Below, piece by piece: positions 1 to 8,831 of a stretch of DNA of 64,000 bases. The notes beneath the pieces were generated by a model. That model was not told the origin of the DNA. It did not search any database and was given only the letters and a program-made list of their open reading frames with translations. A program made the translations under genes and the position numbers. The stretch is from NCBI RefSeq assembly GCF_000760735.1, contig NZ_JMEX01000008.1:2136027-2200026 (forward strand), read 5' to 3'. Each line of letters begins with the position of its first letter. Position 1 is the stretch's first letter. Source of the stretch: Rhodococcoides fascians A44A. Its GTDB lineage: Bacteria > Actinomycetota > Actinomycetes > Mycobacteriales > Mycobacteriaceae.

Positions 1-19
1 GAAGGGGGTGAAACTGCAC

Positions 20-877
20 CTATCGCAGGGTTGCGGTGAGGTGGGGGTAACCCTTTTTCGGGTTCTTGAGTGACAGGTCCCAGCCGGCGCCGACGGATTC
101 GGCGTAGAGGTTGACCGTTGCGGGCAGGACTATGGGCTTGCCGAAGCGGACGTTGTAGGTCACTTTGTCGGGGATGCGACCTTCGATGACCTGCAGTACT
201 GCTGCTGCACTCCACATTCCGTGTGCAATGGTCCGCGGGAAGCCGAAGGCCTTGGCGCCCAACGACGACACGTGGATCGGGTTGCGGTCCCCGGAGACCG
301 ATGCGTACCTGCTGATCGTCTTCTGATCCACTCGCAGTGTGCGTGTCGGGGGCGGCGGGACCTCGTCGGCGGGCGGTGCTTCGCGAGGTCCACCGGACAG
401 TGAGGTCTTCTGCAGGCTCAGGAAGCTCGAGGTCTGCTTCCAGACGAGCTCGCGTCCGACGCTGACTTCGCTGATCACGTCGATCAACAAGCCCTTGCGG
501 TGTTCACGCAGGTTCTCCGCGTGCACACGTACATCCAGGGGCTCCGAGGAGGAGATTGCCCGGTACTGCTCGATGACGTTCTCGGCGTGGACCGATCCGA
601 TGGCGGCGAACGGAAATGCCTTGGACACCATCAGTTTCATGACCGTCGGGAAGACGAGCGTGAACGGATACGTCACCGGCAGGGTGTCGCCGAACCGCAG
701 TCCGGTGGCCCGGCTGTACGCGGCCAGGTTGTCGGGGTCGACGCGAAGCCCGCGGAGTTCGTACACCGTCGACGGCGCCGTGGTGGACTTCGATCCGAGG
801 AACGGCAGGGCTCCGAGCGCAGCGGAAGTGTAGATCTCCGACGTCTTCGGCTGCTCCGTGAGCTGGACGACGCTCAT
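20..877 (-). CDS. htdX: MaoC-type (3R)-hydroxyacyl dehydratase, HtdX-like
   Basis: This 285-residue protein has the two-part layout of HtdX-type dehydratases, which remove water from (3R)-hydroxyacyl thioesters in fatty-acid metabolism. The N-terminal half is a degenerate hot-dog domain. The C-terminal half carries the hydratase motif YASVSGDRNPIH, with the likely catalytic Asp near 197 and His near 202. Its ATG overlaps the fabG4 stop by 4 bp (ATGA at 874-877), so the two are translationally coupled. The pairing with fabG4 and the divergent fadA2 matches the mycobacterial Rv0241c-Rv0242c-Rv0243 order as I recall it. Exact substrate chain length is not visible. Confidence 0.9.
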   Translation of the reverse strand: MSVVQLTEQPKTSEIYTSAALGALPFLGSKSTTAPSTVYELRGLRVDPDNLAAYSRATGLRFGDTLPVTYPFTLVFPTVMKLMVSKAFPFAAIGSVHAENVIEQYRAISSSEPLDVRVHAENLREHRKGLLIDVISEVSVGRELVWKQTSSFLSLQKTSLSGGPREAPPADEVPPPPTRTLRVDQKTISRYASVSGDRNPIHVSSLGAKAFGFPRTIAHGMWSAAAVLQVIEGRIPDKVTYNVRFGKPIVLPATVNLYAESVGAGWDLSLKNPKKGYPHLTATLR

Positions 878-2220
878 GCGCCGAGGAGGCTCTGGCCGCA
901 GACTCGGACGATCTGTCCGGTGACGGCGTTGGACGCGGGGGAGGCGAAGTAGGACACCAGCTCTGCGACGTCGACGGTCTGGCCGCCCTGCAGCAGCGAG
1001 CTCATGCGTCGGCCTGCCTCGCGTGTCGCGAACGGAATCGCTGCCGTCATCGCGGTCTCGATGAATCCGGGGGCGACGGCGTTGATGGTGATGTTCTTCT
1101 TCGCGAGAACCGGTGCCGATGCGTGAACGAGGCCGATGACGCCTGCCTTGGACGTGCCGTAGTTGGTCTGGCCGCGGTTGCCGGCGATACCGGCGATGGA
1201 GGAGACGTCGACGACGCGTCCGCCTTCCTTGAGTGCTCCCGATGCCACGAGCTGGTCGGTGATGCGCTGCGGTGCAGCCAGGTTGACGCCGATGACGGAG
1301 TTCCAGCGGCTGTCGTCCATGTTGGCGAGCGTCTTGTCGCGGGTGATGCCTGCGTTGTGGACGATGATGTCCGCGCCGCCGTGGCGTTCGAGCAGATGCT
1401 TGGAGAGGACCTCGCCGGCGTCGGGTGCCGTCACGTCGAGGGCGAGGGAAGTGCCGCCGACCTTGTTCGCGGTCTCGGACAGTGCTTCACCGGCAGCGGG
1501 GATGTCGGCTGCGATGACGGTTGCGCCGTCGCGGGCGAGGACCTCGGCGATGGTGGCGCCGATGCCGCGGGCAGCGCCGGTGACGACGGCTACCTTGCCG
1601 GCGAGAGGCTTGTCCCAGGATGCGGGTGCCTCGGAGTCTGCGTCGCCGACGGCGATGACCTGGCCGTCGACGAATGCGGACTTCGCGGACAGAAGGAAGC
1701 GGAGTGTGGATTCGAGGCCGGAGAGTCCGGTCGATGCCTTGGGCGAGATGTAGACGAGCTGAGCCGTCGCGCCGCGCTTGACCTCTTTGCCGACGCTGCG
1801 GGTGAATCCTTCGAGTGCGCGCTGGGCGACGTGCTCGTCGACGCTCGCGGTCTCTTCCGGCGTCGTGCCGATGACGACGACGCGCGCCGAGGGTGCGAGG
1901 TTGCGGATGACGGGCTGGAAGAACTGGAACAGCTGCTCGAGTTCGGAGACGTTGCCGATGCCGGTGGCGTCGAAGACCAGGGCGCCGTACTTGTCGTCGT
2001 GTGCCTGGGCCTGAGGGTAGTCCGACAGCAGTTCGCGCAGCGGCTCGACGAGTCGGCCCTGTCCGCCGATGAGCACGGGGCCGGCGAGAGGCGGCTCGCC
2101 TGCCTTGTAGCGACGCAGCTTCTCGGGCTGCGGCAGACCTGCCTGCTTGGCGATGAAGGCTCCGGGCGCGGACGCCAGGAACGTGGAGTAGAGGTCTGGG
2201 GCTCCCTTGGTGGCTGCCAC
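874..2220 (-). CDS. fabG4: 3-oxoacyl-ACP/CoA reductase FabG4
   Basis: A long SDR-family ketoacyl reductase of about 448 residues, using NAD(P)H to reduce 3-oxoacyl thioesters. An N-terminal flavodoxin-like region (to about residue 195) precedes a classical SDR domain with TGAARGIG (about 214-221), NAG (about 289-291), a catalytic Ser in VSS (about 340) and YGTSK (Tyr about 354, Lys about 358). I place the start at GTG 2220 because AGGTAGGA lies just upstream and the N-terminus then matches FabG4 relatives. An in-frame ATG at 2286 would add 22 residues and run into the palindrome at 2291-2306. It is first in an operon with htdX and diverges from fadA2. Confidence 0.93.
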   Translation of the reverse strand: MAATKGAPDLYSTFLASAPGAFIAKQAGLPQPEKLRRYKAGEPPLAGPVLIGGQGRLVEPLRELLSDYPQAQAHDDKYGALVFDATGIGNVSELEQLFQFFQPVIRNLAPSARVVVIGTTPEETASVDEHVAQRALEGFTRSVGKEVKRGATAQLVYISPKASTGLSGLESTLRFLLSAKSAFVDGQVIAVGDADSEAPASWDKPLAGKVAVVTGAARGIGATIAEVLARDGATVIAADIPAAGEALSETANKVGGTSLALDVTAPDAGEVLSKHLLERHGGADIIVHNAGITRDKTLANMDDSRWNSVIGVNLAAPQRITDQLVASGALKEGGRVVDVSSIAGIAGNRGQTNYGTSKAGVIGLVHASAPVLAKKNITINAVAPGFIETAMTAAIPFATREAGRRMSSLLQGGQTVDVAELVSYFASPASNAVTGQIVRVCGQSLLGA

Positions 2221-2290
2221 TGTCCTACCTTTCGATTTGGCGCCTCCCTTCTGTGAAGCAGGGAGCGCACGACCGGGTGTCGACAACCAA

Positions 2291-2306
2291 CTTACTCGTC
2301 AGTAAG
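2291..2306. promoter_or_regulatory. Operator-like palindrome between fabG4 and fadA2
   Basis: CTTACTCGTCAGTAAG is a perfect inverted repeat: 6-bp arms CTTACT/AGTAAG around CGTC. It sits 71 bp upstream of the chosen fabG4 start and about 47 bp upstream of fadA2, so one protein bound here could control both directions. A 12/16 match lies upstream of fadE5 (19438-19453). The size and symmetry suit a TetR-family regulator; which one is not known from the sequence. Confidence 0.55.
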
Positions 2307-2352
2307 ATGATTCTCCACCAGGGTCTTTTTCCACGATGTTTGGAGACGAAAA

Positions 2353-3651
2353 GTGACAAGCAAGCAGCTACGACCGGTCGCAATCGTCGGTGGCAACCGC
2401 ATCCCGTTCGCGCGCTCCGACAAGAAGTACGCTCTGGCTTCCAACCAGGATATGCTCACCGCCACCATCGACGGGCTGGTCAGCCGGTTCGGGCTGCAGG
2501 GCGAGCGTCTCGGTCTCGTTGCTGCCGGTGCCGTCCTCAAGCACTCGCGTGACTTCAACCTGACCCGCGAGGTCGTACTCGGTAGCGCACTGAGCCCGTA
2601 CACCCCGGCGTTCGACATCCAGCAGGCATGCGGCACCGGGCTGCAGTCGATCATCGCGGTCGGCGACGCCATCGCGTCGGGACGTATCGATGCAGGCATC
2701 GGTGGCGGCGTGGACACCACGTCGGATGCGCCGATCGGCGTCAACGACGAGCTCCGCGAATTCCTTCTGTCTCTCAATCGCGCGAAGACCACCACCGATC
2801 GCATCAAGCTGCTCGGCAACGTTCGTCCGTCCATGCTCGGCATCGAGATCCCGCGCAACGGCGAGCCGCGTACCGGCCTGTCGATGGGCGAGCACGCCGC
2901 GATCACGGCCAAGGAGTTCGGTGTTCGCCGCGAGGACCAGGACGAGCTGGCCGCCGCGAGCCACAAGAACATGGCAGCCGCATACGACCGCGGCTTCTTC
3001 GACGACCTGGTGACGCCGTTCCTCGGTCTCACCCGCGACGACAACCTGCGTCCGGGATCGACCGTCGAGAAGTTGTCGACGCTCAAGCCCGTGTTCGGCA
3101 ACAAGCTGGGCGACGCCACCATGACGGCAGGCAACTCGACGCCTCTCACCGACGGCGCGTCGGCGGCGCTGTTGTCGACGGACGAGTGGGCCTCGGAGCG
3201 CAACCTTCCGGTTCTGGCGCATCTGGTGGACTCCGAGACGGCTGCGGTCGACTACATCCACGGCAACAGCTCGTTCAAGGACGGACTGCTGATGGCCCCG
3301 ACTTACGCCATTCCGCGTCTTCTGGCTCGCAACGGGCTTACGCTGCAGGACTTCGACTACTACGAGATCCACGAGGCGTTCGCATCCGTCGTGCTCGCGA
3401 CGCTGCAGGCATTCGAGAGCGACGAGTACTGCAAGGAGCGGCTCGGGCTGGACGGTGCGCTCGGGTCGATCGACCGGAGCAAGCTCAACGTCAACGGATC
3501 GTCGCTGGCTGCCGGTCACCCGTTCGCAGCTACCGGTGGCCGTATCGTCGCGTCGCTGGCCAAGATGCTCGCAGAGAAGGGCTCGGGCCGTGGCCTGATC
3601 TCCATCTGTGCGGCCGGTGGTCAGGGCGTCACCGCAATCATCGAGCGCTAG
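2353..3651 (+). CDS. fadA2: Acetyl-CoA acetyltransferase / thiolase FadA2
   Basis: A 432-residue thiolase-superfamily enzyme that cleaves 3-ketoacyl-CoA or condenses acetyl-CoA. The three expected catalytic blocks are present: the acyl-accepting Cys in QQACGTG (about Cys93), His in YEIHEAFA (about His340), and GHPFAATGGR followed by the second Cys in ICAAGGQG (about Cys419). The start is GTG with a purine-rich GGAGACGAAAA just upstream. It diverges from fabG4-htdX, the mycobacterial arrangement, but its usual neighbour fadE5 is displaced to 17536-19371. Confidence 0.93.
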   Translation: MTSKQLRPVAIVGGNRIPFARSDKKYALASNQDMLTATIDGLVSRFGLQGERLGLVAAGAVLKHSRDFNLTREVVLGSALSPYTPAFDIQQACGTGLQSIIAVGDAIASGRIDAGIGGGVDTTSDAPIGVNDELREFLLSLNRAKTTTDRIKLLGNVRPSMLGIEIPRNGEPRTGLSMGEHAAITAKEFGVRREDQDELAAASHKNMAAAYDRGFFDDLVTPFLGLTRDDNLRPGSTVEKLSTLKPVFGNKLGDATMTAGNSTPLTDGASAALLSTDEWASERNLPVLAHLVDSETAAVDYIHGNSSFKDGLLMAPTYAIPRLLARNGLTLQDFDYYEIHEAFASVVLATLQAFESDEYCKERLGLDGALGSIDRSKLNVNGSSLAAGHPFAATGGRIVASLAKMLAEKGSGRGLISICAAGGQGVTAIIER

Positions 3652-3680
3652 GTAACCGGCGCTCGAACCAGGGGGCAGAC

Positions 3681-3720
3681 GGTCGGCAGGAGTGGAGCCT
3701 GCGGAACGACCCGGTCGGCA
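3681..3720. repeat. Dispersed 33-bp-type repeat, single unit downstream of fadA2
   Basis: The core GGAGTGGAGCCTGCGG continues as AACGACCC (3689-3712) and is bracketed by GGTCGGCA at 3681-3688 and 3713-3720, as if one 32-bp unit and the edge of a second survive. The same core occurs in tandem inside livG (7953-8075) and at the start of the lipase gene at 58998. Here it lies in the convergent fadA2/binding-protein intergenic region, at the left edge of the block separating fadA2 from fadE5. Confidence 0.8.
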
Positions 3721-3749
3721 GATCCGCAAGCGAGGGGTTTACGGATCTG
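3719..3749. terminator. Candidate bidirectional terminator after fadA2
   Basis: CAGATCCG at 3719-3726 and CGGATCTG at 3742-3749 form a perfect 8-bp stem with a 15-nt loop, between the convergent ends of fadA2 and the liv binding-protein gene. There is no U-tract, which is common in this GC range. Confidence 0.4.
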
Positions 3750-3775
3750 TCGACCGTGACCTGCGAGAAGTCGGC

Positions 3776-5095
3776 CTAGCCGGGAATTCCGCTTTCGGGC
3801 GGGGTGGACTCTTCACCGGTGTACTCGACTACTTCCGAGTCTCCGATGTCCGTCTGTAGGACCGGTGTCAGGTACTCGGGTACGCCGTTCACGATTTGGT
3901 ACACACTTGCGCCGGAGATGCCGAGGTGGCTGTCGTCCGAGTACCGGAAGGGCGCCAGTTGTGGTCCCTGGAAGTCCATGCCGCCCTCTTGGATGGCGGA
4001 GACAATCCCCTCGCGAGTGGGGTTCTCGCCTGCTGCTTCCAACGCTTGAACGAATGCGTATGCCTGGCTGAGGCCGTAGATGCGGTAGTTGGTGAGAGGT
4101 TGGCCGTCGCCGTTCTCCGCCCACACCTTCTGCCACAGTTGGGTCCAGGGGTTCTCGGGTGAGTCGATTCCGGGGATGTACTCGAGCGAGATCATGCCTT
4201 CGAGCGATTGGTTTCCGTCGGTGACGGCGCCCTGGGAGAACCGTCCGAGGAGTGACCCGACGAGATCGACGTCGGATCCGATCGAGGAGTAGAACCATTC
4301 CGGGTCGTAGTTGAGGCGCATCGCCGTCAACTGGCTGAGGGCGGTGTAGGACGGGACGTTGAAACCGAGTACCAGGTCTGCGCCTGCGCCTTGGAGTGCG
4401 GCGATCTGCGGCGCGACGTCGGTGTTGCCGGAGGTGTAGCGGACCACCTCGACGATCTGGTCGTCGAGATATTGTCGGACCGCAGCTTCACTGTCGCGTC
4501 CGAGGTCGTCGTCCTGTAAGTACAGGCCCACCTTGGCATCCGGGCGATTCTTCTTGACCCAGTCGCCGATGATCTTGCCCTCGACCTGGTAGTCGGGTTG
4601 CCAGCCGAACGTGTTGGGGTACTTCGCCGGGTCGTTGCCCCACATGATCGCGCCGGAGGAGACGAACAGGTCCGGTACTCCTTCTTCGTTGAGGAAGTCC
4701 ACCACCGCGCTGTGTGTCGCGGTGCCGAGTCCGCCGACGACGGCGAAGACCTCGTCCTGCAGAACCAGTTCGTTGACGACCTGCGTCGTGGTCGTCGGGT
4801 CGTAGGAGTCGTCACGTACGACGTACTCGATCTGCCTGCCGTTGATGCCGCCCGCGGCGTTGACGTAGTCGAAGTAAGCCTGTGCGCCGGTGGGGATTTC
4901 GCTGTATCCGGGGGCGGCGACACCGGTCAGCGGGAAGTGCGCACCGATCTTCACCGACGTGTCGGTGATGCCAACGGTGGAGCCCTCCGACGTTTCGGAG
5001 GCCTCGTCTCTACCTCCCGCGCCGCACGCGGCGGCCAGTGACACCACCGCGACCAAGGCGGTCGTCCGCGCTGCCAGCGATCTGGTTCTGTTCAT
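3776..5095 (-). CDS. Branched-chain-amino-acid-type ABC transporter binding lipoprotein
   Basis: A periplasmic-binding-protein-1 (Leu/Ile/Val type) receptor of 439 residues. The lipoprotein signal peptide ends in a lipobox with Cys24 (SLAAACG), so it should be lipid-anchored outside the membrane. The mature part contains the typical start FPLTGVAAPGYSE and a two-lobe PBP1 architecture through GISGASVYQIVNG near the C-terminus. The ATG at 5095 has GGGGAACG upstream and overlaps the livM stop (ATGA); the frame stays open further upstream but only antisense to livM. It is the last gene of a livG-livF-livH-livM-receptor operon. The ligand is unknown; this family also carries amides, urea and aromatic acids. 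Confidence 0.9.
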   Translation of the reverse strand: MNRTRSLAARTTALVAVVSLAAACGAGGRDEASETSEGSTVGITDTSVKIGAHFPLTGVAAPGYSEIPTGAQAYFDYVNAAGGINGRQIEYVVRDDSYDPTTTTQVVNELVLQDEVFAVVGGLGTATHSAVVDFLNEEGVPDLFVSSGAIMWGNDPAKYPNTFGWQPDYQVEGKIIGDWVKKNRPDAKVGLYLQDDDLGRDSEAAVRQYLDDQIVEVVRYTSGNTDVAPQIAALQGAGADLVLGFNVPSYTALSQLTAMRLNYDPEWFYSSIGSDVDLVGSLLGRFSQGAVTDGNQSLEGMISLEYIPGIDSPENPWTQLWQKVWAENGDGQPLTNYRIYGLSQAYAFVQALEAAGENPTREGIVSAIQEGGMDFQGPQLAPFRYSDDSHLGISGASVYQIVNGVPEYLTPVLQTDIGDSEVVEYTGEESTPPESGIPG

Positions 5096-6147
5096 CGTTC
5101 CCCTTTTCTCGTGATGCTCCGTGTGAGACGCCACTTTCGGTAGGTTCCGGTCAAACCGAGTGGAGCGAACAGGATCACGAGAACCGTGAAGATTCCCGTG
5201 ACGAGTGGTGCGAGCTCGGCGGATTGGAGGCTGCTCAGTCCGGCGTCGAGTCCGAGGTTCGTCACCACCGGCGGAATGTAGGTCAGCAGTGCGGCTCCGA
5301 TCAGGGCGCCCGACAGTGTTCCGAGCCCGCCGATCACCACCGCCGACAGCAACGTCAGCGACAGTGTCAGGGTGAATCCGCTCGGTGCGGCGATGCGGGC
5401 GGACATCGCGAGGACAGCGCCTGCGGCTCCGGCGCAGGCCGAGCTGACGACGAACGCCAGTATTCGTGCCCGGCCCAGGTCGATCCCGGCGAGTTCCGCG
5501 GCCACCTCGTCGTCGCGCACTGCTCGCCAGCGTCGTCCGATGCGGCTGGCGGACACGTTGGCGAGGAGGAAGAAGACGACGACGAGAAGGATCCAACTGA
5601 CGTAGGCGACGAATTTGGTTCCGCTGAGCTCGTTTCCGGTGATGAAGTACATGACGTCGTCGATCGGTCCCGGTACTTTCGGAGCGGGAACCACGAGGCC
5701 CTGCTCACCGCCGAGGTAGTCCTTGAAGTACAACGCGAGGCCGGGAACGGCGACGGCCAGGGCCAGCGTCGCGCCCGCCAGATACGGTCCGTGGAGACGG
5801 GCCGCGGCGATGCCGACGACGATTCCGACGATGCCGGTCACGACGGTGGCGGCGAGCAGGACCAACGGTACGGACCACCCGGAATCCTGGGCTCGTAGCA
5901 TCAGGGCCGCGGTGTAGGCGCCGACGGCCATGAACGCTCCGTGACCGAGCGAGAGCTGACCGCTCAGACCGGTGAGGACGGTGAGGCCACCGGCCGCGAT
6001 CGCGAGGTAGGCCACCGACGTCAGCTGGCTCTGCCGGAACGTGCTCAGCGATTCGAGAGCGAGAACGACGACGACCAGACCGATTGCCGCGCAGAGGAAG
6101 TGACGGCGAACCGGTGTGGATGTCATGCGGGTGAGGACAGCGTTCAT
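5092..6147 (-). CDS. livM: ABC transporter permease, LivM family
   Basis: A very hydrophobic 351-residue permease with about nine to ten membrane segments and the LivM signature run GLSGQLSLGHGAFMAVGAY (about residues 60-78). The cytoplasmic loop WRAVRDDEVAAELAGID is the expected ATPase-contacting (EAA-like) segment. It starts 1 bp after the livH stop and overlaps the receptor gene by 4 bp. An in-frame ATG seven codons later (6126) is an alternative start. It pairs with LivH as a heterodimeric channel. Confidence 0.92.
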   Translation of the reverse strand: MNAVLTRMTSTPVRRHFLCAAIGLVVVVLALESLSTFRQSQLTSVAYLAIAAGGLTVLTGLSGQLSLGHGAFMAVGAYTAALMLRAQDSGWSVPLVLLAATVVTGIVGIVVGIAAARLHGPYLAGATLALAVAVPGLALYFKDYLGGEQGLVVPAPKVPGPIDDVMYFITGNELSGTKFVAYVSWILLVVVFFLLANVSASRIGRRWRAVRDDEVAAELAGIDLGRARILAFVVSSACAGAAGAVLAMSARIAAPSGFTLTLSLTLLSAVVIGGLGTLSGALIGAALLTYIPPVVTNLGLDAGLSSLQSAELAPLVTGIFTVLVILFAPLGLTGTYRKWRLTRSITRKGER

Positions 6148-6148
6148 G

Positions 6149-7027
6149 TCACACCCTCCGCGCCGCGGTGCCGGCGAACAGCCCGCTCGGTCTGAGCAGC
6201 AGTACGACGATGAGGATCACCAGTGCCGCGGAGGAGACCAGATCCTGGCCCAGGTAGCCGCTGACGAAGCTCAGTCCCACACCCATCAGCAAGCCGCCGA
6301 CGACGGCACCACCCGGACTGTCGAGACCGCCGAGAACGGCTGCAACGAAACCGAATACGACGATCGAATCCATGTACCCGGGGTGGACCAACGAGCCTCC
6401 CGCGATCAGCAGACCCGCCAAGGATCCGACCACGGCGGCCAGTGCCCATCCGAGGGTCAGCATGCGGCCGACGCGGACACCGAGCAGTTTCGCCACCTCC
6501 TGCTCGAAGGCGCTCGCACGCATCTTCAAACCCAGGTCGGTGAACCGGAACAGCAGCACGAGCAGTCCGAGGACGATCAGCACTGCCACGATCTTGAAGA
6601 CGTCGTACCCGGTGAGCGCGATGTTCAGATCGCCGACCTTCTGGCCGGTCAAGCCGAACGGCGCAGGGAAGGAACGGAACTGGTTGCCGAACACGATGGC
6701 TGCCACCGCGTGGATGATGATGAACAGTCCCAGCGTCAGGATGACGGGGTTGATGTGAGACGAACTGTCGACGAACCGAACCACGAGACGTTCGACGGCT
6801 GCTCCCAGGATCAGACCGCAAACGAGAGCGACGCCGAAGCCGATCCAGTACGAGTATCCGGCGTCGATGACCACCAGCGCGACGTAGGTGGTGATCATGG
6901 CCATCGGAGCTTGAGCGAAGTTGACGATGCGTGTCGACCGCCAGATCAGAACGAGGGCGAGGGCGAACGCGGCGTAGATCATGCCGGTCGTCACTCCGTT
7001 GATGAGGATGGTGAGCAGTTGCTGCAC
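6149..7027 (-). CDS. livH: ABC transporter permease, LivH family
   Basis: A 292-residue inner-membrane permease of the LivH family, with about eight hydrophobic segments. It begins with QQLLTILINGVTTGMIYA and carries the family block RIVNFAQAPMAMI (about 33-45) and the ATPase-facing loop KMRASAFEQEVAKLLGV. Near the C-terminus, AAVLGGLDSPGGAVVGGLL matches the conserved LivH glycine-rich stretch. A 26-bp gap separates it from livF upstream, and livM follows after 1 bp. Confidence 0.93.
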   Translation of the reverse strand: MQQLLTILINGVTTGMIYAAFALALVLIWRSTRIVNFAQAPMAMITTYVALVVIDAGYSYWIGFGVALVCGLILGAAVERLVVRFVDSSSHINPVILTLGLFIIIHAVAAIVFGNQFRSFPAPFGLTGQKVGDLNIALTGYDVFKIVAVLIVLGLLVLLFRFTDLGLKMRASAFEQEVAKLLGVRVGRMLTLGWALAAVVGSLAGLLIAGGSLVHPGYMDSIVVFGFVAAVLGGLDSPGGAVVGGLLMGVGLSFVSGYLGQDLVSSAALVILIVVLLLRPSGLFAGTAARRV

Positions 7028-7053
7028 TTGAGGTGGCGTCCTTTCAGCTCGCG

Positions 7054-7773
7054 TCAGAACCCGAGGTAGGCGTGTCGGAGGGCGTCGTCGTCGGCGAGTG
7101 TGGCTGCTGGGCCTTCGACGGCGACCTTGCCCAGATCGAGGACAACGGCGTGTTCGGCGATCGACAGGGCGCTTCGTGCGTTCTGTTCGACGAGAAGAAC
7201 TGTCATGGACTCGGTTTCGACGAGTGTGCGGAGCGTGTCGAAGATCTGCGCGACGACTTTCGGCGCGAGACCGAGCGACGGTTCGTCGAGGAGGAGCACG
7301 GACGGCGTTGCCATCAGCGCGCGTCCGATGACGAGCATCTGCCGCTCACCGCCGGACAGGGTATGGGCGGACGACGTGCGACGACCGTCGAGTGGCGGGA
7401 ACATGCCGTAGACCCGGTCGAGCGTGACGGCGTCGTGACTTCGGTTGCGTCCCAGAGCTCCGAGGCGGAGGTTCTCCTCGACGGTGAGCTCGGCGATGAC
7501 GCCCCGTCCTTCGGGAACGTGAGCAAGTCCTTTGCGGGACATGCGGTCCGGCGGCACTCCCACCAGCTCCGTGCCCGCCAGACGAATGCTGCCCGACTCG
7601 GGCTTCAGCAGCCCCGACACGGTCCGGAGCAGGGTGGTCTTGCCGGCACCGTTGGCGCCGAGCACCGCGGTGATCGCACCGGCTGCGACCGTCATGGACA
7701 CCGAATCCAATGCTGTGACAGGTCCGTAGCGAACGGTCAGGTCCGTGATGTGAATCTGGGCCGAGTCACTCAC
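7054..7773 (-). CDS. livF: ABC transporter ATPase, LivF family
   Basis: A 239-residue ATPase with all motifs intact: Walker A GANGAGKT (39-46), signature LSGGE (139-143), Walker B VLLLDEP with Glu164, and the LivF-type switch VEQNARSAL. It would energise LivH/LivM import together with LivG. Its start overlaps the livG end by 8 bp, so the ATPases are coupled. Unlike livG it has no repeat insertion and a canonical signature, so it may be the catalytically dominant subunit. Confidence 0.93.
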   Translation of the reverse strand: MSDSAQIHITDLTVRYGPVTALDSVSMTVAAGAITAVLGANGAGKTTLLRTVSGLLKPESGSIRLAGTELVGVPPDRMSRKGLAHVPEGRGVIAELTVEENLRLGALGRNRSHDAVTLDRVYGMFPPLDGRRTSSAHTLSGGERQMLVIGRALMATPSVLLLDEPSLGLAPKVVAQIFDTLRTLVETESMTVLLVEQNARSALSIAEHAVVLDLGKVAVEGPAATLADDDALRHAYLGF

Positions 7774-8710
7774 CGTGGGTCACCTCGTTCCCGAGATACG
7801 CGGCCAGAACGGCCGGGTCCTGACGGATCTCGTCGGGTGAGCCGTGGGCTATCACCTTGCCGAAGTCGAGGACGAAGATTCGATCGCACACGCTCATCAC
7901 GAGGTCCATGTGGTGTTCGACGAGCATCACCGACGCCGGCGCGGAGGGGGCGGGAGTGGAGCCTGCGGAATCACCCCAGGGGGCGGGAGTGGAGCCTGCG
8001 GAATGACCCGGGGAGGTGGGAGTGGAGCCTGCGGAATGACCCGGGGCGGCGGGAGTGGAGCCTGCGGAGGGATTTGTTTCGGGGTGGGCGAGGGCTCGGA
8101 TTTCGTTGCCCAGTTCTGCCATCTCGTCGGAGGACAGTCCGGATGCGGGTTCGTCGAGCAGGATCAGTGACGGTTCGCTGACGAGTGCGCGAGCGAGGGC
8201 GACGCGTTTCCGCACGGCGTAGGGCAGGCTCGGCGGCAAGCGGTCGGCGTACCGGTCGATTCGGAGTCGTTCGAGCGTGGCCATTGCGGCCGATCGCACT
8301 GCGGCGTCGTCGGATGCACTCGATGGCAGCCCGAGCAGTCCGGCGAGTATTCCGGTGCGTGCCCGTCTGTCGGCGCCGATCATGACGTTGTCCACGACGC
8401 TCATCCGGTCGAACAGGCCGAGTCCTTGGAGTGTTCGGCTCATGCCCAGCTTGGGGAGGTCGTGGGGTCGCAGCCGGGACAGGGGCTCTCCGTTTCGAGT
8501 GAGCGTTCCGGTGTGCGGGCGGACGAGTCCGCATGCAACGTTGAACAGTGTTGTCTTGCCTGCGCCGTTGGGGCCGATGACGCCGAGGACTTCACCGGGT
8601 CGAACGTCGAGACTGACGTTCGACAGTGCGACGACGCCGCCGAACGTGACGTCGACGTCGGTCATGGTGAAGATCGGACTGGGGGTAACCGTCGAACTCA
8701 AGTGATCCAC
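7766..8710 (-). CDS. livG: ABC transporter ATPase, LivG family, with internal 11-residue repeats
   Basis: The first gene of the liv operon, 314 residues. Walker A GPNGAGKT is at 46-53, Walker B LILLDEP ends with Glu187, and the H-loop His is in VEHHMD near 266. Two oddities are visible. The signature region reads LPYAVRKRV, not the usual LivG LSYGQ. Also, residues about 215-256 hold an insertion of about 3.5 copies of an 11-residue Ser/Thr/Pro/Gly repeat (SAGSTPxxPGH-like), encoded by the 33-bp repeat at 7953-8075. The insertion lies between Walker B/D-loop and H-loop. The annotated start is GTG 8710; TTG 8701, spaced better behind GAGGTG, is an alternative. Confidence 0.9.
   Translation of the reverse strand: MDHLSSTVTPSPIFTMTDVDVTFGGVVALSNVSLDVRPGEVLGVIGPNGAGKTTLFNVACGLVRPHTGTLTRNGEPLSRLRPHDLPKLGMSRTLQGLGLFDRMSVVDNVMIGADRRARTGILAGLLGLPSSASDDAAVRSAAMATLERLRIDRYADRLPPSLPYAVRKRVALARALVSEPSLILLDEPASGLSSDEMAELGNEIRALAHPETNPSAGSTPAAPGHSAGSTPTSPGHSAGSTPAPWGDSAGSTPAPSAPASVMLVEHHMDLVMSVCDRIFVLDFGKVIAHGSPDEIRQDPAVLAAYLGNEVTHGE
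7953..8075. repeat. Four tandem copies of the 33-bp repeat within livG
   Basis: Units at 7953-7985, 7986-8018, 8019-8051 and a partial 8052-8075 each begin GGAGTGGAGCCTGCGGA. The unit length is exactly 33 bp, keeping the livG frame on the opposite strand. The last 9 bp of each unit vary most (CAGGGGGCG, GGGGAGGTG, GGGGCGGCG). The core is shared with 3681-3720 and 59001-59092. Confidence 0.9.
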
Positions 8711-8831
8711 CTCACAATCTGTGTGCGTTCACTATGGTTGCCGCGCACAACGGGCGGTATGGGCGCAGCGCACAGAATGTTTGGGTCCCGCGGCACCAGT
8801 ACCGGTCAAATCGCCCTGCCGACTGGGCGGG

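Noticed and set aside
2368..3729. Long antisense open frame (453 codons) opposite fadA2
   Set aside because: High-GC third-position effect; the protein is Arg/Ala-rich without motifs, while the plus strand gives a complete thiolase.
5096..5596. N-terminal extension of the ABC binding protein
   Set aside because: It lies antisense within livM; the lipoprotein signal at 5095 with a good ribosome site gives the true start.
7953..8075. CRISPR array
   Set aside because: Units are 33 bp with 9-bp variable parts, too short for spacers, lie inside livG, and no cas genes are present.
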